A DNA stretch of 64,000 nucleotides, from contig NZ_JBIGHW010000006.1 in NCBI RefSeq assembly GCF_043555875.1, positions 248,001-312,000 of the forward strand, written 5' to 3'. A model generated the notes under the pieces. It made no database searches and had not been told where the DNA came from. It saw only the letters and a list, made by a program, of their open reading frames with translations. Below are positions 32,283-41,067 of the stretch, in pieces. Positions within the stretch are counted from its first letter, which is position 1, and each line of letters opens with the position of its first letter. Origin of the DNA: Pelomonas margarita (GTDB lineage: Bacteria; Pseudomonadota; Gammaproteobacteria; Burkholderiales; Burkholderiaceae_C). The position numbers and the translations under genes are program-made.

Positions 32283-33035
32283 AGCATCGAGCAGTTGTTG
32301 CACGTCGACCATCAGCGCGCGCGTGCGCAGCGGCTGGTGGCCCAGATGGTAGTGGAGCAGCCCGCGCAGCGTCGTCTTCAAGCCTTGCGGCTCGGCCGTG
32401 CAAGCCGCCTGGCGCAGCGCGGCCATGCTGCCGTGCAGCAGCGCGGCCTGCAGCTGGATCAGCAGCGCACCGGGCAGCCCGGCCTCGCCGCTGGGCGGGA
32501 TGACGCCGGACTCCGGCGACAGCAGGTAGCGGCGCGCGGGGTCGACCGCAGCCTGCGTGGGCGTGACGACGCTCAAGTCGGGCAGCAGGCCCAACTCCGA
32601 CAGCAGCTTGAGCTCGAAGGCCCGCAGCACCTCGTCGCCCGCGGACAGATGCGCCAGCGTGTCGGCGTAGGCGTCGAACAGCGGCGCATGCGGGTCGTGG
32701 CGGGCGAGCAGCTTCAGCAGCAGTTCGTTCAGGTAGTAGCCCGAGAACAGCGCGGCGCCGGCCGGCAACGTCGCCCCGCCCCCCCATTCGGCGGTGCGCA
32801 GCGTCTGCACCTCGCCGCCCTCGGCCTTGGCGGGCTTGGACAGGCTCACCGAGATGCGCTGCAGCGGCAGCAGCACCGCGCGCAACTGCGAGTACGGGCG
32901 CTTGGCGCCCTTGGCCGCCACGGCCACGCGGCCAGAGTCGCGCGTGAACAGATCCAGGATGAGGCTGGTCTCGCTCCAGTCGTGCTGGTGCAGCACGTAG
33001 GCCGGCTGGACCGCCGGAGGGCGCGTCAGCCGCAT
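32280..33035 (-). CDS. recO: DNA repair protein RecO
   Basis: A 251-residue recombination mediator that loads RecA with RecF/RecR. The N-terminal OB fold (YVLHQHDWSETSLILDLFTR, GRVAVAAKGAKRPYSQL) is followed by the helical domain with YLNELLLKLLARHDPH and FELKLLSELG. The start codon is three bases after the era stop codon (33039-33041), as usual in the rnc-era-recO-pdxJ order. The stop codon is part of the palindromic element 32118-32282. Confidence 0.94.
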   Translation of the reverse strand: MRLTRPPAVQPAYVLHQHDWSETSLILDLFTRDSGRVAVAAKGAKRPYSQLRAVLLPLQRISVSLSKPAKAEGGEVQTLRTAEWGGGATLPAGAALFSGYYLNELLLKLLARHDPHAPLFDAYADTLAHLSAGDEVLRAFELKLLSELGLLPDLSVVTPTQAAVDPARRYLLSPESGVIPPSGEAGLPGALLIQLQAALLHGSMAALRQAACTAEPQGLKTTLRGLLHYHLGHQPLRTRALMVDVQQLLDA

Positions 33036-33038
33036 CCG

Positions 33039-33959
33039 TTACTCGTAGCCGTACGAGCGCAGATGCTCTTCCGTGTCCGCCCAGCCCGAGCGCACCTTGA
33101 CCCACAGCTCCAGGAACACGCGGCCGTCCATCAGGTGCTCCAGCTCCTGGCGCGACTCCGAGCCGATGCGCTTCAGGCGCTCGCCGCCCTGGCCGATGAT
33201 CATGCCCTTGTGCGCATCGCGCTCGACGACAATGCTGGCGCTGATGCGGCGCAGCTCGCCCTCCTCTTCCCACTTGTCGATGACGACGGTGGAGGTATAG
33301 GGCAGCTCATCGCCGGTCAAGCGGAACAGCTTCTCGCGGATGATCTCGCTGGCCAGGAACTTCTCGCTGCGGTCGGTCAGCGCTTCGCCGTCGTAGAACC
33401 AGCCCTGCTCCGGCAGATACGGCTTGAGGATCTTGAACAGGCGCGTGACATCGGCCTCCTTCTTGGCCGACAGCGGCACGAACTCGGCAAAGTTGCGGCG
33501 CTCCTGCATGCCCTTGAGCCACGGCGCCAGCTCGGCGCGGCGGTGCACGGCATCCAGCTTGTTGGCGATCAGCACGACCGGCTTGTCCTCGGGCAGCAGG
33601 CCCAGCACTTTGGCGTCATCCAGGCCGAAGCGGCCGGCCTCGACGACGAACAGCACCAGGTCCACGTCGGCCAGCACGCCATGCACCGTGCGGTTCAGCG
33701 TGCGGTTCAGCGCGGCGTTGTGCTTGGTCTGGAAGCCCGGCGTGTCGACGAACACGAACTGGGCTTCGTCCACCGTGCGCACGCCGGTGATGCGGTGGCG
33801 CGTCGTCTGCGCCTTGTCGGACGTGATGCTGACCTTCTGGCCGACCAGCGCGTTCAGCAGCGTGGACTTGCCCACGTTGGGGCGGCCAACGATGGCGATG
33901 AGGCCAGAACGTTGAGCCGGCTGCGGGGTCAGGGATTCGGGCTTGGGCTCTTGGGTCAT
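33039..33959 (-). CDS. era: GTPase Era
   Basis: A 306-residue essential GTPase that binds 16S rRNA during 30S assembly. G motifs in order: GRPNVGKST, TTRHRITG, DTPGFQ and NKLD. The C-terminal KH domain has KGMIIGQGGERLKRIG. The ATG at 33959 overlaps the rnc stop by four bases. The protein carries a ~15-residue N-terminal extension (MTQEPKPESLTPQPAQR) before the G domain, common in this order. Confidence 0.96.
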   Translation of the reverse strand: MTQEPKPESLTPQPAQRSGLIAIVGRPNVGKSTLLNALVGQKVSITSDKAQTTRHRITGVRTVDEAQFVFVDTPGFQTKHNAALNRTLNRTVHGVLADVDLVLFVVEAGRFGLDDAKVLGLLPEDKPVVLIANKLDAVHRRAELAPWLKGMQERRNFAEFVPLSAKKEADVTRLFKILKPYLPEQGWFYDGEALTDRSEKFLASEIIREKLFRLTGDELPYTSTVVIDKWEEEGELRRISASIVVERDAHKGMIIGQGGERLKRIGSESRQELEHLMDGRVFLELWVKVRSGWADTEEHLRSYGYE

Positions 33960-34648
33960 GTTCGGCCTCGTTCGGCGGTCAATCGGTCCAGCAGGCGGCG
34001 GGCGGCCTCCTGCTCGGCGGCGCGGCGCGAGCGGCCCTCGCCCAGTTCGGCCACGTCCAGCGCCGGCACCGCGCACTCGACCTCGAAGGTCTGCGCATGG
34101 GCCTGGCCGCGGGTGGCCACGATGCGGTAAGCCGGCACGGCGATGCGGCGGGCTTGCAGCCATTCCTGCAGCGCGGTCTTGGCGTCCTTGCCGAAGTCGC
34201 CGGCACTGGCGGCTGTGGCGATGGTGTCGCCCAGCAGGCGGCGCACGACGGCCAACGCGGCGTCGTAGCCGGCGTCCATGTAGGCCGCGCCGAGCACGGC
34301 TTCCACCGCATCGGCCAGGATGGACGGCCGCTGCGCGCCGCCGCCACGCGCCTCGCCGTCGGACATCTTCAGCACCGCCGGAAGGCCCAGCGCCAGGCCC
34401 AGCTTGTGCAGGCTGTCCTCGCGCACCAGGTGGGCGCGCACGCGCGTCAGGTCGCCCTCATCGGAGCCGGCGTAGCGCTCGTACAGCAGGCTGGACACGG
34501 CCAGGCTGAGCACCGCGTCGCCGAGGAACTCCAGGCGTTCGTTGTGGTCCGCGCCGTAGCTGCGGTGCGTCAGGGCCCGCGCCAGCAGTTCCGGGCGCTG
34601 GAAGCGGTGGCCCAGGCGGCGTTCAAGGGCATCGAGCGCGGCGTTCAT
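33956..34648 (-). CDS. rnc: Ribonuclease III
   Basis: A 230-residue double-strand-specific endonuclease that processes rRNA precursors. The signature NERLEFLGDAVL holds the catalytic Glu/Asp, and ILADAVEAVLGAAYMDAG is the second acidic motif. The C-terminal dsRNA-binding domain ends in RSRRAAEQEAARRLLD. The ATG at 34648 gives the normal length; the upstream frame extension is not family-like. It sits between the DUF4845 gene and era. Confidence 0.95.
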   Translation of the reverse strand: MNAALDALERRLGHRFQRPELLARALTHRSYGADHNERLEFLGDAVLSLAVSSLLYERYAGSDEGDLTRVRAHLVREDSLHKLGLALGLPAVLKMSDGEARGGGAQRPSILADAVEAVLGAAYMDAGYDAALAVVRRLLGDTIATAASAGDFGKDAKTALQEWLQARRIAVPAYRIVATRGQAHAQTFEVECAVPALDVAELGEGRSRRAAEQEAARRLLDRLTAERGRT

Positions 34649-34673
34649 GGTCGGGGCGCCGGCAGTAGCAGGG

Positions 34674-35072
34674 TCAACGCGATGAACCTCGGTACTTGAT
34701 GACAAGGTAGACCGGGCCGAAGAGGTCGATCTCCTTGTCCCAGCCGAACTCGATGACGACCTTGTCGTTGCCATCCTTGCTGATGACGAGGTCCGAGCTC
34801 TTGATGCTCTGGATGGAGTACTCGGTGACGGTGGCGCGGTCGAACTCGGCGCGCGCGGCCGGCACCGTCGCCGGGTTGCCCGCTGCGATGCGGTTGACCA
34901 CGCTCTTGACGGTGTAGTACTCCAGCACCGTCGGGAAGACCTTCATGGCCACCACCGCCAGCATGGCGATCACGGCACCCCAGAACAGCAGGCCGATCAG
35001 GGTCAATCCCCGCTGACGGCCACGAGGCGAAACAGCGGAGGAGCGCAAGGGCGAACGACGGCAGCGGGTCAT
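34674..35072 (-). CDS. DUF4845 single-pass membrane protein
   Basis: A 132-residue protein found in the lepB-rnc interval of many beta- and gammaproteobacteria. A basic N-terminus ends in RGLTLIGLLFWGAVIAMLAVVAMK, one membrane helix with a type IV prepilin-like start but without the usual Glu5. The periplasmic part has YYTVKSVVNRIAAG and VISKDGNDKVVIEFGWDKEI. The function is unknown; the context suggests expression with the secretion and RNA-processing genes. Confidence 0.85.
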   Translation of the reverse strand: MTRCRRSPLRSSAVSPRGRQRGLTLIGLLFWGAVIAMLAVVAMKVFPTVLEYYTVKSVVNRIAAGNPATVPAARAEFDRATVTEYSIQSIKSSDLVISKDGNDKVVIEFGWDKEIDLFGPVYLVIKYRGSSR

Positions 35073-35079
35073 CTGGGCA

Positions 35080-36105
35080 TCAATCGAAGAAGGTACCGAC
35101 GCGCTTGAGGTTACCGAAATTCATCCATACCAAGAAGGCCCTGCCGACGATGTTCTCGTCGGGCACGAACCCCCAGAAGCGCGAGTCCCGCGAGTTGTCG
35201 CGGTTGTCACCCAGCATGAAGTAGTGGCCGGCGGGCACCTTGCAGGTCACGCCCTCGATGGTGTAGCGGCAGTTGTCCTGGAAGGGGAACGGGCCGTCGA
35301 CGCGGTCGGGGCGGAACATGCGCGGCGCGCCGGGCTCGACGAGGATCTGGTGCTCGCGCTCGCCCAGCTTCTCGAGGAAGCGCTGGCGGTACACGCGGGC
35401 ATCATCGTCGTAGAAGTTGCCCTGAGCCTGCAGTGGCACCGGCTTGCCGTTGATGTAGAGCTTCTGGTTGAGGTAGCTCACCTCGTCGCCGGGGACGGCC
35501 GCCACGCGCTTGATGAAGTCGGTGCTGGTGTCCTCGGGGTAGCGGAACACCATCACGTCGCCGCGCTTGACGTCGTTGTTGGCGATGATCTTCTTGTTGA
35601 TCACCGGCAGCCGCACGCCGTAGTGGAACTTGTTGACGAGGATGAGGTCACCCACCAGCAGCGTGGGCACCATGGAGCCGGACGGGATCTTGAACGGCTC
35701 GAACAGGAAGGAGCGCAGCAGGAACACGACCAGGATCACCGGGAACAAACCGGCAGTCCAGTCCAGCCACCAGGGCTGCTGCAGCAACTGCTGGCGAGCC
35801 GGCTCGATGTCGCCGTCCACGCGGTTGATGCCCTGCGCAGCCAGCGCTTCGCGGCGCTTGGCGTCGTCGTCAGCCAGGCGCTGCGCTGCCGCGCGGCGGG
35901 CCGGGGCGAAGTGGAAACGCTCGGCCAGCCAGTACAGCATGGTGACGAAAGTCAGCACGAACAGCAGCAGCGCGAAGTTGCCACTCCAGCGGCCGACGTA
36001 CCAGCCGCCGAGGTAGGCCACCAGGGCCGCGTACAAAACACCGGTCAGTGCGCTCATCAGGGACGTGTTCAAGGCGGGGATTCGTGCAGTGGAGGGGTCA
36101 GTCAT
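35080..36105 (-). CDS. lepB: Signal peptidase I
   Basis: A 341-residue inner-membrane protease that removes signal peptides. Two to three N-terminal membrane helices precede the catalytic domain with Ser144 in PSGSMVPTLLVGD and Lys199 in TDFIKRVAAVPGD; the final box GDNRDNSRDSRFWG is present. The ATG at 36105 overlaps the lepA end by eight bases. The family start may instead be the ATG at 36057 (MSALTGVLY), which would remove 16 unusual residues. It is co-transcribed with lepA. Confidence 0.94.
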   Translation of the reverse strand: MTDPSTARIPALNTSLMSALTGVLYAALVAYLGGWYVGRWSGNFALLLFVLTFVTMLYWLAERFHFAPARRAAAQRLADDDAKRREALAAQGINRVDGDIEPARQQLLQQPWWLDWTAGLFPVILVVFLLRSFLFEPFKIPSGSMVPTLLVGDLILVNKFHYGVRLPVINKKIIANNDVKRGDVMVFRYPEDTSTDFIKRVAAVPGDEVSYLNQKLYINGKPVPLQAQGNFYDDDARVYRQRFLEKLGEREHQILVEPGAPRMFRPDRVDGPFPFQDNCRYTIEGVTCKVPAGHYFMLGDNRDNSRDSRFWGFVPDENIVGRAFLVWMNFGNLKRVGTFFD

Positions 36106-37906
36106 CGACCTGCAGGATGGCGAGGAAGGCCTCTTGGGGCACCTCGACCGAGCCGATCTGCTTCATGCGCTTCTTGCCGGCCTTTTGCTTTTCCAGCAGC
36201 TTGCGCTTGCGGGTGATGTCGCCGCCGTAGCATTTTGCCAGCACGTTCTTGCGCAGCGCCTTGATGTTCTCGCGGGCGATGATGTTGGCGCCAATGGCGG
36301 CCTGGATGGCCACGTCGTACATCTGGCGCGGGATCTGCTCGCGCATCTTGGCGGCAACGCCGCGGCCGCGGTACTGGCTCTGGCTGCGGTGCACGATCAT
36401 CGACAGCGGATCGACCTTGTCGCCGTTGATCAGGATGTCGACCTTGACGACGTCGGCGGCGCGGTACTCCTTGAACTCGTAGTCCATGGATGCATAGCCG
36501 CGCGAGACGCTCTTCAGCTTGTCGAAGAAGTCCAGCACGATCTCGGCCAGCGGGATCTCGTAGGTCAGCATGACCTGCTTGCCGTGGTAGGCCATGTTCA
36601 GCTGCACGCCGCGCTTCTGGTTGGCCAGCGTCATGACGACGCCGACGTAGTCCTGCGGCATGTACAGGTGCACCGTCACGATGGGCTCGCGGATTTCCTT
36701 CATCGCGCCGATCTCGGGCATCTTGGACGGGTTCTCGACCTGGATGACCTCGCCGGTGTTCAGCTCCACCTCATAGATGACGCTGGGCGCCGTCGTCACG
36801 AGATCCTGGTCGAACTCGCGCTCAAGACGCTCCTGCACGATCTCCATGTGCAGCAGGCCCAGGAAGCCGCAGCGGAAACCGAAGCCCAGCGCCTGGCTCA
36901 CTTCGGGCTCGTAGCGCAGCGACGAGTCGTTCAGGCTCAGCTTCTCCAGCGCGTCGCGCAACTGGTCGTATTCGCTCGCCTCGGTCGGGTAGAGCCCCGC
37001 GAACACCTGCGGCTGGATCTCCTTGAAGCCGGGCAGCGCCTCGGTCGCCGGACCCTGGTTGTTCGGCAGCTTCTTTTCCAGCGTGACGGTGTCGCCGACC
37101 TTGGCCGCGGCGAGTTCCTTGATGCCGCAGATGATGAAGCCCACCTCGCCGGCCTTCAGCACGTCGCGGTTCTCGCTCTTCGGCGTGAACACACCCAGGT
37201 GATCGATGGGGTAGACCGAGTCGGTCGCCATCATGCGGATGCGCTCGTTCTTGCGCAGTTCGCCGTCCACCATGCGCACCAGCATGACGACGCCGACGTA
37301 GTTGTCGAACCAGGCGTCGATGATCATGGCCCGTGGCGGCGCTTCCGGGTTGCCGCGCGGCGGCGGCATGCGGGCGATGACGGCCTCGATGATCTCGTCG
37401 ATGCCCATGCCGGTCTTGGCCGAGCAGGGGATCGCGTCGTCAGCATCGATGCCGATGACGTCCTCGATCTCGGCCTTGGCGTTGTCGGGGTCGGCGGACG
37501 GCAGGTCCATCTTGTTCAACACCGGTACGACCTCGACGCCCAGGTCCAGCGCCGTGTAGCAGTTGGCCACCGTCTGCGCCTCGACACCCTGCGACGCGTC
37601 GACGACGAGCAGCGCGCCCTCGCAGGCCGACAGCGAGCGGCTGACTTCGTACGAGAAGTCCACATGCCCCGGCGTGTCGATGAGGTTCAGGTTGTAGACC
37701 TGGCCATCCTGGGCCTTGTACTGAAGCGCCGCGGTCTGCGCCTTGATCGTGATGCCGCGCTCGCGCTCCAGGTCCATGGAGTCCAGCACCTGCGCTTCCA
37801 TCTCGCGATCCGACAGGCCTCCGCAGCGCTGGATGATCCGGTCGGCCAGCGTGCTCTTGCCGTGGTCGATGTGGGCAATGATGGAGAAGTTGCGGATGTG
37901 GTTCAT
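36098..37906 (-). CDS. lepA: Elongation factor 4
   Basis: A 602-residue translational GTPase that acts on stalled or mis-translocated ribosomes. G1 is AHIDHGKSTLADRI, G3 DTPGHVDFSYEV and G4 NKMDLPSADP. Domains II-V and the LepA-specific C-terminal domain (LAKCYGGDITRKRKLLEKQK) follow, at normal length. It is first of the run lepA-lepB-DUF4845-rnc-era-recO-pdxJ-GNAT-acpS; the promoter is presumably within 37907-38439. Confidence 0.97.
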   Translation of the reverse strand: MNHIRNFSIIAHIDHGKSTLADRIIQRCGGLSDREMEAQVLDSMDLERERGITIKAQTAALQYKAQDGQVYNLNLIDTPGHVDFSYEVSRSLSACEGALLVVDASQGVEAQTVANCYTALDLGVEVVPVLNKMDLPSADPDNAKAEIEDVIGIDADDAIPCSAKTGMGIDEIIEAVIARMPPPRGNPEAPPRAMIIDAWFDNYVGVVMLVRMVDGELRKNERIRMMATDSVYPIDHLGVFTPKSENRDVLKAGEVGFIICGIKELAAAKVGDTVTLEKKLPNNQGPATEALPGFKEIQPQVFAGLYPTEASEYDQLRDALEKLSLNDSSLRYEPEVSQALGFGFRCGFLGLLHMEIVQERLEREFDQDLVTTAPSVIYEVELNTGEVIQVENPSKMPEIGAMKEIREPIVTVHLYMPQDYVGVVMTLANQKRGVQLNMAYHGKQVMLTYEIPLAEIVLDFFDKLKSVSRGYASMDYEFKEYRAADVVKVDILINGDKVDPLSMIVHRSQSQYRGRGVAAKMREQIPRQMYDVAIQAAIGANIIARENIKALRKNVLAKCYGGDITRKRKLLEKQKAGKKRMKQIGSVEVPQEAFLAILQVDD

Positions 37907-38439
37907 GCGTTGGAACTGCGCTCGGCACTGACGACGCGGCGGCCATATCCGCTGCGTCCAGGGCTCACGACGCAGCCGCGCCGTGAGGGCCCATCAGGGC
38001 CGTGCCGAAGATAAAAAAAAGGCACGTCGAAGAGGTGACGCGCCTTCCAACAAAAGGTATGGCAACTGCTTGTTGGGCTTCCATTGTAGCCAAAAGGGTC
38101 GGCCGGGAAACCGCACCAGCATTGGTTTTCCGGCCGTTGCGGGCTGCCAACATGGAATTTCATCCACAACTTATCCACAAGTTCTTGTGGATGGCCTGTG
38201 GATCAAATCCTGCCGTTGCCGGCAGTCCACGATTGCATCGCCAGACAGCCCTATCGGGGGTGCGTCAGCGCCTGATTTTAACGGGCTGCGCGAACAATCC
38301 GCACCCGCGCCAGAAAGTTAGCCGGCGCCAACTTTCACAAACGGTGGACAACCCCGGCGCCTGTCGGCCAAGCTCTTGTCGCATGGCGAAAAGCCCGCGC
38401 CGCCAGTACCGCCTTGCGGAGCCAGCGGCCGGGGCGGGC
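37907..38439. other. 533-bp intergenic region between mucD and lepA
   Basis: No credible gene on either strand. It contains CGTGCC/GGCACG (38001-38026) around an A-rich loop, the DnaA-box-like cluster at 38160-38205, and a perfect inverted repeat GAAAGTT (38313-38319) / AACTTTC (38330-38336) enclosing GGCGCC. Base composition is visibly more AT-rich than in the flanking genes. It must hold the lepA operon promoter, but I cannot place it with confidence. Confidence 0.6.
38160..38205. promoter_or_regulatory. Cluster of DnaA-box-like sites
   Basis: Four sites in 46 bp: TCATCCACA (38160-38168), the consensus TTATCCACA (38171-38179), and on the other strand TGTGGATGG (38186-38194) and TGTGGATCA (38197-38205). 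The middle two form a palindrome, ATCCACAA/TTGTGGAT (38173-38180, 38185-38192). No dnaA, dnaN, gyrB or par genes are near, so this is not the expected chromosome origin. DnaA-mediated control of lepA or DnaA titration is possible. Confidence 0.5.
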
Positions 38440-39906
38440 TCAACGGGCGGGCTTGAGCAGCACGAAGCTGGTCACGTCCTCGCGACGCACCACCAGGCTC
38501 AGCGCCTTGGCCTTGTCGGCCTTCGCGACCTGCGCCTGGAAGGCCTTGACCGTGGCGACCTCGACGTTGTCGACCGACAGGATGAGATCCCCCTCACGCA
38601 GGCCGGCGCGCCCGGCGGCGCCGGTCGCAGCATCCACCTTGACCCCGGACTTCAGCTTGAGCTCCTTGCGCTGGGCCTCGGTCAGGTCCGACACCTTCAG
38701 CCCCAGCGCGGCGCTGGGCACGGCAGCCGCCGCGCCGTCACCAGCCGCGTCGCTGTCCGCGCCCGGCCGCTTGCTGCGCTCGTCCTCACCGATGGTGACG
38801 GTGAGGTCGCGGGTCTCGCCGCGACGGAATACGGTCAGCGTGGTCTTGGCGCCCGGCTTCACCGCCGCCACGAGGCGGCGCAGGTCGGCCGCCTTCTCCA
38901 CGGTCTTGCCGTCCACCTTGACGACGACGTCACCGCCCTCGACGCCGGCCTTCTCGGCCGGGCTGCCGGCGATGACTGAGCGGATCACCGCCCCCTGCGC
39001 CTTGCCCAGGCCGATAGCCTCGGCGATCTCCTTGGTGATGTCGTCGGGCAGCACGCCCAGGTAGCCACGCACCACGCGGCCGCCGGCTCGCAGGTCGTTG
39101 GCGACACGGATGGCGTCGGCGATCGGGATCGCGAACGCGATGCCCATGTAGCCGCCGCTCTGGCTGTAGATCTGCGAGTTGATGCCGATCACCTCGCCAC
39201 GCATGTTGACCAGCGGCCCGCCCGAGTTGCCCGGGTTGATGGCCACGTCCGTCTGGATCAGCGGCAGCAGCTCACCCGTGTCGCGCTGCTTGGCACTGAT
39301 GATGCCGGCAGTGACGGTGTTCTCCAGCCCGAACGGCGAGCCGATGGCCATCACCCACTCGCCGACCTTGGCCTTGTTGCTGTCGCCCACCTTGACGACC
39401 GGCAGGCCCGAAGCCTCGACCTTCACGACGGCCACGTCGGAGCGCTGGTCGGCGCCGATGATCTTGGCCTTGAGCTCGCGCTTGTCGGTCAGCGTGACGA
39501 TGACCTCGTCGGCGCCTTGCACGACATGGGCGTTGGTCAGCACATAGCCGTCGGCGCTGAGGATGAAGCCGGAGCCGACACCGCGGCGCATCGGGCCCTC
39601 GTCCTCATCGGGCACGCCGCCGCGCGGCGCCCCGCGGCGCTGGTTGGGCACGGGCAGGCCGAAGCGGCGCAGCAGCTCCTGCATCTGCTCGTTCATCTCG
39701 GGCTGGCCCTCGGGCGCCTTCACCTTCTCGGCCGTGCGGATGTTGACGACGGCCGGCCCAACGCGCTCCACCAGCTGGGAGAAATCGGGCAGTTCGCGCG
39801 CCTGGGCCGTGGCCAGCGCGGGGCTCAACGCAAGGGCCAGCGCCAGCGCGGTGCCGGACAGCAGCAGGCTTGCACGTGCGGGAGGGTGGCGTTTCTCAAC
39901 AGGCAT
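38440..39906 (-). CDS. mucD: Periplasmic Do-like serine endopeptidase (MucD/DegP)
   Basis: A 488-residue HtrA protease/chaperone. A signal peptide (SLLLSGTALALALALSPALATA) is followed by the trypsin-like domain with triad His127 (TNAHVV), Asp157 (RSDVAVV) and Ser228 (GNSGGP). Two PDZ domains follow (from ~residue 275, VVRGYLGVLPDDI, and ~residue 395, LGLKVSDLTEAQR). The linker between them is Asp/Ala-rich. It removes misfolded envelope proteins and in this gene order belongs to the sigma-E response. It starts 40 bp after rseA, with no rseB between. Confidence 0.94.
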   Translation of the reverse strand: MPVEKRHPPARASLLLSGTALALALALSPALATAQARELPDFSQLVERVGPAVVNIRTAEKVKAPEGQPEMNEQMQELLRRFGLPVPNQRRGAPRGGVPDEDEGPMRRGVGSGFILSADGYVLTNAHVVQGADEVIVTLTDKRELKAKIIGADQRSDVAVVKVEASGLPVVKVGDSNKAKVGEWVMAIGSPFGLENTVTAGIISAKQRDTGELLPLIQTDVAINPGNSGGPLVNMRGEVIGINSQIYSQSGGYMGIAFAIPIADAIRVANDLRAGGRVVRGYLGVLPDDITKEIAEAIGLGKAQGAVIRSVIAGSPAEKAGVEGGDVVVKVDGKTVEKAADLRRLVAAVKPGAKTTLTVFRRGETRDLTVTIGEDERSKRPGADSDAAGDGAAAAVPSAALGLKVSDLTEAQRKELKLKSGVKVDAATGAAGRAGLREGDLILSVDNVEVATVKAFQAQVAKADKAKALSLVVRREDVTSFVLLKPAR

Positions 39907-39946
39907 AGACGGTTCCAGGTTCAACAGGCAACAACAGATGTCGAGA

Positions 39947-40495
39947 CTAGAGGCCAGAGGCCGGCGCGGCGGGCGGCGCCGCCTCCCAGGAGTCGATCTC
40001 GGGCGCCGGCTCGGCCAGCCAGGCGGCGTCACGCCCGGGCATCACGGGCGGCAGCGTACGGCCTGCGGCCGTCTGCGCAAAGCTGGCGCCGGCAAGCCCC
40101 TGGCCCAGCCAGGCTGTCGACGGCGCCTGGGCCACCGACGCATCGCTCGCCGGCGGTGCGCGCAGCGGCCCCAAGCCCAGGGCCAGCACGACGAAGCTCG
40201 CCGCCACGGCCAGCGGCGGCAGCCACGCAGACGCCGGGCGCGATGCCGCCATGCGCGCCGCCGGGCCCGGCAGGCGGGCGTGCAAATCAGCCAGCAGCGC
40301 CCCGGGCTCGCGATGCAGCTTCAGCAGGTCGGCGGAGCGCAGGCCATCGCCGGCGGCATGCCACAAGGCCCAGCGCTCGCGCAGACCGGCGTCGGTGGCC
40401 CAGGCCGCATTCACGCGCGCCCAGTCCGCCGCCGTCGCGGCGCCGTCCATCACGGCGCTGAGCGAGGCGTCCAGCGCCTGGTCGGCCGGCCTCAT
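39947..40495 (-). CDS. rseA: RseA/MucA-type anti-sigma-E factor
   Basis: A 182-residue inner-membrane anti-sigma factor. The N-terminal cytoplasmic domain has the RseA hallmark LSAVMDGAATAADWARVNAAW and LRERWALWHAAGDGLRS, which binds sigma-E. One membrane helix (WLPPLAVAASFVVLALGLG) leads to a short Ala/Pro-rich periplasmic tail of about 70 residues. The ATG at 40495 overlaps the rpoE stop by four bases. In related operons rseB lies next; here mucD follows directly. Confidence 0.88.
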   Translation of the reverse strand: MRPADQALDASLSAVMDGAATAADWARVNAAWATDAGLRERWALWHAAGDGLRSADLLKLHREPGALLADLHARLPGPAARMAASRPASAWLPPLAVAASFVVLALGLGPLRAPPASDASVAQAPSTAWLGQGLAGASFAQTAAGRTLPPVMPGRDAAWLAEPAPEIDSWEAAPPAAPASGL

Positions 40496-41067
40496 CGCCA
40501 GCCCCCGCCGCTGAGCAACGGGCGCAGCCGCGCGGCCAGCGCCTCGCGGGCGCGGAAGATGCGCGAACGCACGGTGCCGGGCGGGCAATTCATCAGATCG
40601 GCGATTTCGTCGTAGCTCAATCCATCCACCTCACGAAGCAGCAAGGCCCGGCGTTGATCTTCCGCCAGGCCGTCGACCGCCTCGTCCAACCCTTGCGCCA
40701 ACTGGCGGCTGGCAAGGATGGCCTCGGGGGTCGCATCGTCGGTTGGATGCGGGTCGGTGACGAAAGTTCCCTCCTCGTCGCCCAGCGGCTGCTCGGGCCG
40801 GCGCCGCGCCCGGTGGCGCCCGGCCGCATTGATCGCGATGCGGTAGAGCCAGGTGTAGAAGGCGCTCTCGCCGCGGAATGCGGGCAAGGCGCGATAGGCC
40901 GCGAGAAAGGTCTCCTGGCACAGGTCGGCCACGTCGGCGGGATCGCGCACGCTGCGCGAGAGCAGTCGCTCGACACGGCGCTGGTACTTCAGCACCAGCA
41001 TGTCGAAGGCCGCCCGGCTGCCGGCCTGGGCCTGGCGCACCAGCAGCACATCGGCGTCGGTACTCAT
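40492..41067 (-). CDS. rpoE: RNA polymerase sigma-E factor
   Basis: A 191-residue ECF sigma factor. Region 2 has DMLVLKYQRRVERLLSR and QETFLAAYRALPAFRGES, then FYTWLYRIAIN. Region 4 has LREVDGLSYDEIADLMNCPP with GTVRSRIFRARE. It directs the envelope-stress regulon and is held by RseA until envelope damage. The ATG at 41067 overlaps the upstream small membrane gene by four bases. The position downstream of fabF suggests read-through from the fatty-acid operon in addition to any promoter of its own. Confidence 0.94.
   Translation of the reverse strand: MSTDADVLLVRQAQAGSRAAFDMLVLKYQRRVERLLSRSVRDPADVADLCQETFLAAYRALPAFRGESAFYTWLYRIAINAAGRHRARRRPEQPLGDEEGTFVTDPHPTDDATPEAILASRQLAQGLDEAVDGLAEDQRRALLLREVDGLSYDEIADLMNCPPGTVRSRIFRAREALAARLRPLLSGGGWR

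Noticed and set aside
38001..38026. Rho-independent terminator with an A8 run
   Set aside because: CGTGCC/GGCACG flank the A-rich run, so the T run on the minus strand is in the loop and not after the stem.
38160..38205. Chromosomal or plasmid replication origin
   Set aside because: DnaA-box-like sites are clustered, but there is no dnaA, dnaN, gyrB, rep or par gene and no clear AT-rich unwinding element with repeats.
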